From contig CAZCJL010000198.1 in assembly GCA_964498785.1 (NCBI GenBank), positions 1 to 8,479 of the forward strand: a DNA stretch of 8,479 nucleotides, read 5' to 3'. This document shows positions 5,890-8,479 of the stretch, in pieces. Source of the stretch: Mariaggregatimicrobium sp964498785. Its GTDB lineage: Bacteria; Zhuqueibacterota; Zhuqueibacteria; Thermofontimicrobiales; Thiofontviventaceae. Positions within the stretch are counted from its first letter, which is position 1. Each line of letters begins with the position of its first letter. The notes under the pieces were generated by a model that saw only the letters and a list, made by a program, of their open reading frames with translations, was not told the origin of the DNA and ran no database searches. The translations under genes and the position numbers were made by a program.

Positions 5890-7481
5890 ATGAACCTAAT
5901 AAAGTATATGGAAGATAACGGCATCACGTACGAGCGTCGCGACGGCGCCGTAGTAGTGCCCGGCAGCCTGTACCTCGCGGGCTGCACGAGCCTCACCAGT
6001 CTCCCCGCGTTCCTCACTGTCGGGGGCTACCTGGACCTCGGGGGCTGCACGAGCCTCACCAGTCTCCCCGAGGGCCTCACCGTCGGGGGCTACCTGTACC
6101 TCGCGGGCTGCACGAGCCTCGCCAGTCTCCCCGAGGGCCTCACCGTCGGGGGCAGCCTGTACCTCACGGGCTGCGCGAGCCTCACCACCCTCCCCGAGGG
6201 CCTGGCAGTTGGGGGACGCTTGCACCTCATGGACTGCACGAGCCTCACCGCCCTCCCCGAGGGCCTTGCGGTTGGGGGCAACCTGGACCTCAAGGGCTGC
6301 ACGGGCCTCACCCGTCTCCCCGAGGACCTCACCGTCGGGGGCTACCTGTACCTCGCGGGCTGCACGAGCCTCGCCAGTCTCCCCGAGGGCCTCACCGTCG
6401 GGGGCTACCTGTACCTCGCGGGCTGCACGAGCCTCGCCAGTCTCNNNNNNNNNNNNNNNNNNNNNNNNNNNNNNNNNNNNNNNNNNNNNNNNNNNNNNNN
6501 NNNNNNNNNNNNNNNNNNNNNNNNNNNNNNNNNNNNNNNNNNNNCCTCACCGTCGGGGGCTACCTGTACCTCGCGGGCTGCACGAGCCTCGCCAGTCTCC
6601 CCGAGGGCCTGGCGGTTGGGAGCGACCTGGACCTCAGGGGCTGCACGGGCCTCCTCGGTCTCCCCGAGGGCCTGGCGGTTGGGAGCGACCTGGACCTCAG
6701 GGGCTGCACGGGCCTCCTCGGTCTCCCCGAGGACCTCACTGTCGGGAGCAGCCTGGACCTCAGGGGCTGCGCGAGCCTCGCCACCCTCCCCGAGGGCCTG
6801 GCGGTTGGGGGTTACCTGGACCTCACGGGCTGCACAGGCCTTACCAGTCTCCCCGAGGGCTTCACTGTCGGGGGCAGCTTGTACCTCGCGGGCTGCACAG
6901 GCCTCACCAGTCTCCCCGAGGGCCTCACTGTCGGGGGCAGCCTGGACCTCGGGGGCTGCACGGGCCTCACCACCCTCCCCGAGGGCCTGGCGGTTGGGGG
7001 AACGGTTTATGATTCGCCCGTACCTGTGCCTGAAGTACGGAAACCCGAGTTGCCACTGACATGGCAGGATGGTCGGTACATCCTGGCCGACGGCATCCTC
7101 TCGGAGGTCGTTAGTCACCGTGGAAACGTGTACCGCACGAGGCGCGTAAGACGCACGGACGTCGAGTACTTGGTGACCGACGAGCAAGGCCGGTGGGCCC
7201 ATGGTGCGACCCTCCAGGAAGCTCGGGATGGCCTGGTGTACAAGCTGGGCGGCCGTGACACCTCGGACTACAAGGGGCTGCCACTGGATCATCGGTTCTC
7301 GTTCAGCGAGGCCGTCGAGTGCTACCGGGTAATCACTGGCGCGTGCGCGGCTGGGGTACGGGGTTTCGTTGAGTCCCGGGGTATCTCCAGGGATACGTCA
7401 GTGACGATCGAGGAGCTGATTGAGATCACATCAGATCAATACGGCAATGACGTCCTTCGTAGGTTCTTTGCCCAGAACTAA
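5890..7481 (+). CDS. Leucine-rich-repeat phage protein, interrupted by an assembly gap
   Basis: The protein has three parts. A short N-terminal segment (MNLIKYMEDNGITYERRDG) leads into 21-residue repeats of the type LYLAGCTSLTSLPEGLTVGG: eight units before the 100-N gap (the eighth cut) and seven after it. A C-terminal domain of about 159 residues without repeats follows (ILADGILSEVVSHRGNVYR, ITGACAAGVRGFVESRG), ending in TAA. I recall this repeat plus C-terminal domain as a recurring phage accessory family of unknown function; solenoids of this kind usually mediate protein binding. Codons begin at positions 1 mod 3 before the gap and 0 mod 3 after it. This is explained if the true gap is 8 + 63k bases, so the frame change is an assembly artefact and not a mutation. 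No signal peptide or membrane segment is seen. It sits between the array and the Pth2-like remnant. Confidence 0.85.
5968..7004 (+). repeat. 63-bp tandem repeats encoding 21-residue LRRs
   Basis: Units start at 5968, 6031, 6094, 6157, 6220, 6283, 6346 and 6409 before the gap, then 6564, 6627, 6690, 6753, 6816, 6879 and 6942 after it, each 63 bp. Near-identical neighbours (6346 and 6409; 6627 and 6690) point to recent duplication or gene conversion. Variation concentrates at the codons after LxL, at S/G after T in CT[SG]L, and at the TVGG/AVGG/AVGS turn. Confidence 0.9.
6445..6544. other. Assembly gap (100 N)
   Basis: Exactly 100 undetermined bases fall inside the LRR repeats. A fixed 100 is a placeholder. 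The left flank stops after the 'GCCAGTCTC' part of a unit and the right flank resumes at 'CCTCACCGTC'. In neighbouring units these are separated by 8 bases (CCCGAGGG), so the real missing length should be 8 plus a multiple of 63. Confidence 0.95.
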
Positions 7482-7664
7482 TGTGAAGTCCCGGACGAAG
7501 CCCGCCTGCAGCGTGTTGCAGACGAGCTAGAGTTCCGGGACATTTCGTTTGTGGTCTTCCGTGAGCCGGACATTGGCCACGAAGCCACCGCTATCGGCAC
7601 TCGTCCGGTCACCGACCGCGAACGAAGACAGCTGAAGAAACACAAACTCTGGAAAACAACATGA
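7482..7664 (+). pseudogene. 5'-truncated Pth2-like (peptidyl-tRNA hydrolase II) remnant
   Basis: Directly after the LRR stop, and in the same frame, 60 codons are open to TGA 7662-7664: CEVPDEARLQRVADELEF, then DISFVVFREPDIGHEATAIG, then TRPVTDRERRQLKKHKLW. The 'VPDEA.L...A..L...FREPD.G.E.TAI' pattern matches what I know of the C-terminal half of phage and bacterial Pth2-like proteins, which release tRNA from stalled peptidyl-tRNA. The N-terminal half with its catalytic region is absent, and there is no ATG or ribosome site (a GTG at about 7533 could start only 37 residues). The stop overlaps the next start (ATGA), as expected if an intact gene once stood here. It is likely a relic left when the LRR block was inserted or the 5' half deleted. 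Confidence 0.55.
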
Positions 7665-8320
7665 CCGAAGAGACCAAGAACGATCTCCACCTCCACCTGT
7701 CCATGACTCTGAACCAGAAGCTGGACATGGAGGGCATCCCGCCCAAGTCCGAGGGCATCTCGGCACGAGGACGAGGAGGAAGAGAGCTGATGGAGCCTGA
7801 ATGGCTCGCGTTTCTCCGCGAGCACAACCCCCAGCTGTACGAACAGGCCAAGTCCGAGCGCAGCTTGGCCTGCGAGTACCGCGACACTCGGATCAGCCAG
7901 CTGCAGGCCGAGAACGAGTGCCTGAAGGCCGGCGCCCACGTCATGGGCAAGGAGCTTCAGGACCTGCGCCGGATCGACGGCTGCCTGCTGGACAAGCCGG
8001 AGGACCGGATGTTCCACGCCCAGGACGGGAGCTGGTGGCGGCGTGATGGCAACCGCCTCCTGCGCGACGACTGCCCGCTCCAGATGGTCTGGGGCATCTG
8101 GGTCTACGACCCCGAGGGCTACAACTCGATGGAGGAGCAGATCGTCGGCTGGCAGCCGACCGAGGAGGCGGCCCAGGAGGCGGCCCGGGCCCTGCAGGCC
8201 GAAGTCAAGCCGTGCGAGCAGTGCGGGAAGATCCACTCGGTCTACAGCGCGAAGCCGCTGAGCCGGGACGAATACCTCAACTTTCAGCCCGAGAAGCTGG
8301 AGGAGAAGCAAAAGGCATGA
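7661..8320 (+). CDS. Hypothetical protein, 219 aa, with a C-terminal CxxC
   Basis: No family is recognised. ATG 7661 overlaps the preceding stop (ATGA) but has no Shine-Dalgarno. A second in-frame ATG at 7790 (176-aa product) has a strong one, so the true start is uncertain. Residues about 46-105 form a charged, helical, probably coiled-coil region (EWLAFLREHNPQLYEQAKSE, QLQAENECLKAG). A Trp-rich segment follows (DGSWWRRDGNRLL, MVWGIWVYDPEG), then a helix (EEAAQEAARALQ) and Cys185-x-x-Cys188-Gly, which may bind a metal only if partnered by other ligands or subunits. The C-terminus is polar. Its stop overlaps the next start by ATGA, so the two are coupled. The codon pattern is typical of the core genes. 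Confidence 0.82.
   Translation: MTEETKNDLHLHLSMTLNQKLDMEGIPPKSEGISARGRGGRELMEPEWLAFLREHNPQLYEQAKSERSLACEYRDTRISQLQAENECLKAGAHVMGKELQDLRRIDGCLLDKPEDRMFHAQDGSWWRRDGNRLLRDDCPLQMVWGIWVYDPEGYNSMEEQIVGWQPTEEAAQEAARALQAEVKPCEQCGKIHSVYSAKPLSRDEYLNFQPEKLEEKQKA
7774..7779 (+). promoter_or_regulatory. Internal Shine-Dalgarno for an alternative start at 7790
   Basis: AGGAGG (7774-7779), part of a purine-rich run to 7786, precedes the in-frame ATG 7790 by ten bases. It is encoded by Arg/Gly codons (CGA GGA GGA AGA) unlike the usual codon choice here, which hints that the DNA is kept for ribosome binding. Confidence 0.5.
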
Positions 8321-8479
8321 GCCATTTCACTGTGATCGTCTGCCTCACGCAGGCCGACGTCGACAAGCACGGCGACATCGAAGATGTCGTGGCTGAGGCG
8401 CTGATCCCCTTCAAGGAGGTGGGTTGGGGCGCCAATGACCCCGAGGGGCTGTACGAGAACTACTGCGAGTGGCACGACA
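8317..8479 (+). CDS. Phage 'MSHFTV' family hypothetical protein (partial)
   Basis: ATG 8317 overlaps the preceding stop (ATGA), with GGAGGAG at 8299-8305 upstream. The 54 visible residues begin MSHFTVIVCLTQADVDKHGD and continue with IEDVVAEALIPFKEVGWG and NDPEGLYENYCEWHD. I recall many phage and plasmid proteins of unknown function that begin MSHFTV and then have a short acidic helix ending in a 'PF.E' or 'PYQE' stretch, so this is likely a member. No activity is known to me for the family. The frame is open to the window edge; the remainder lies outside. Confidence 0.8.
   Translation, partial: MSHFTVIVCLTQADVDKHGDIEDVVAEALIPFKEVGWGANDPEGLYENYCEWHD

Noticed and set aside
5676..5918. Plus-strand 80-codon frame overlapping array and LRR start
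   Set aside because: It is out of frame with the LRR gene; the same frame has TGA in the preceding unit, and its start has no convincing ribosome site.
6209..7012. Out-of-frame open frames through the LRR repeats on both strands
   Set aside because: They arise from the 63-bp periodicity (a multiple of three keeps all frames open) and do not form a leucine-rich pattern.

Overview
The window reads as part of a large, GC-rich double-stranded DNA phage genome, or a prophage or phage-like contig. Supporting signs: every supportable gene is on the + strand and genes are tightly packed (ATGA, TGATG and ATGGTAA overlaps). Most are small proteins of unknown function around one clear replication-type helicase, with a lone tRNA gene and phage-accessory genes (leucine-rich-repeat protein, a Pth2-like remnant, an 'MSHFTV' protein). 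The host cannot be named. Codons in the core genes end strongly in G or C.

Layout. 1-102 is the tail of an upstream gene. 96-623 and 683-1702 are unknown proteins. 1703-1850 is non-coding and holds a perfect 19-bp inverted repeat around a 60-nt spacer. 1851-2168 is a small unknown protein. 2179-3549 is an SF1B (RecD/Pif1/Dda-like) helicase. 3565-4203 and 4203-5309 are coiled-coil unknowns directly downstream, probably one transcription unit with the helicase. 5316-5386 is a complete tRNA with anticodon CUA, a UAG (amber) suppressor. 5410-5771 is a ten-unit, 36-bp-period tandem array made of two short conserved blocks with variable DNA between them. 5764-5889 is a zinc-ribbon-like fragment in frame with the next gene. 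5890-7481 is a 21-residue leucine-rich-repeat gene broken by a 100-N assembly gap. 7482-7664 is the 3' half of what looks like a phage Pth2 (peptidyl-tRNA hydrolase II) gene. 7661-8320 and 8317-8479 (partial) return to ordinary packed phage genes.

The unusual part is 5310-7664. It runs from the amber suppressor tRNA to the headless Pth2-like remnant and looks like an accessory block within an ordinary phage operon. The first array units carry TAG triplets in the frame that otherwise shows a 12-residue repeat, always in columns where other units have GAG, CAG, AAG or AGG. A TAG at 5698 is the only stop between an open frame in the array and the LRR gene. A suppressor tRNA next to amber-interrupted DNA suggests UAG recoding or programmed readthrough. 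However, the same array can be read as non-coding DNA with conserved protein-binding blocks, and the sequence alone does not settle this. Two other genes here (683-1702 and 1851-2168) end in TAG, so they would be affected if the suppressor is active.
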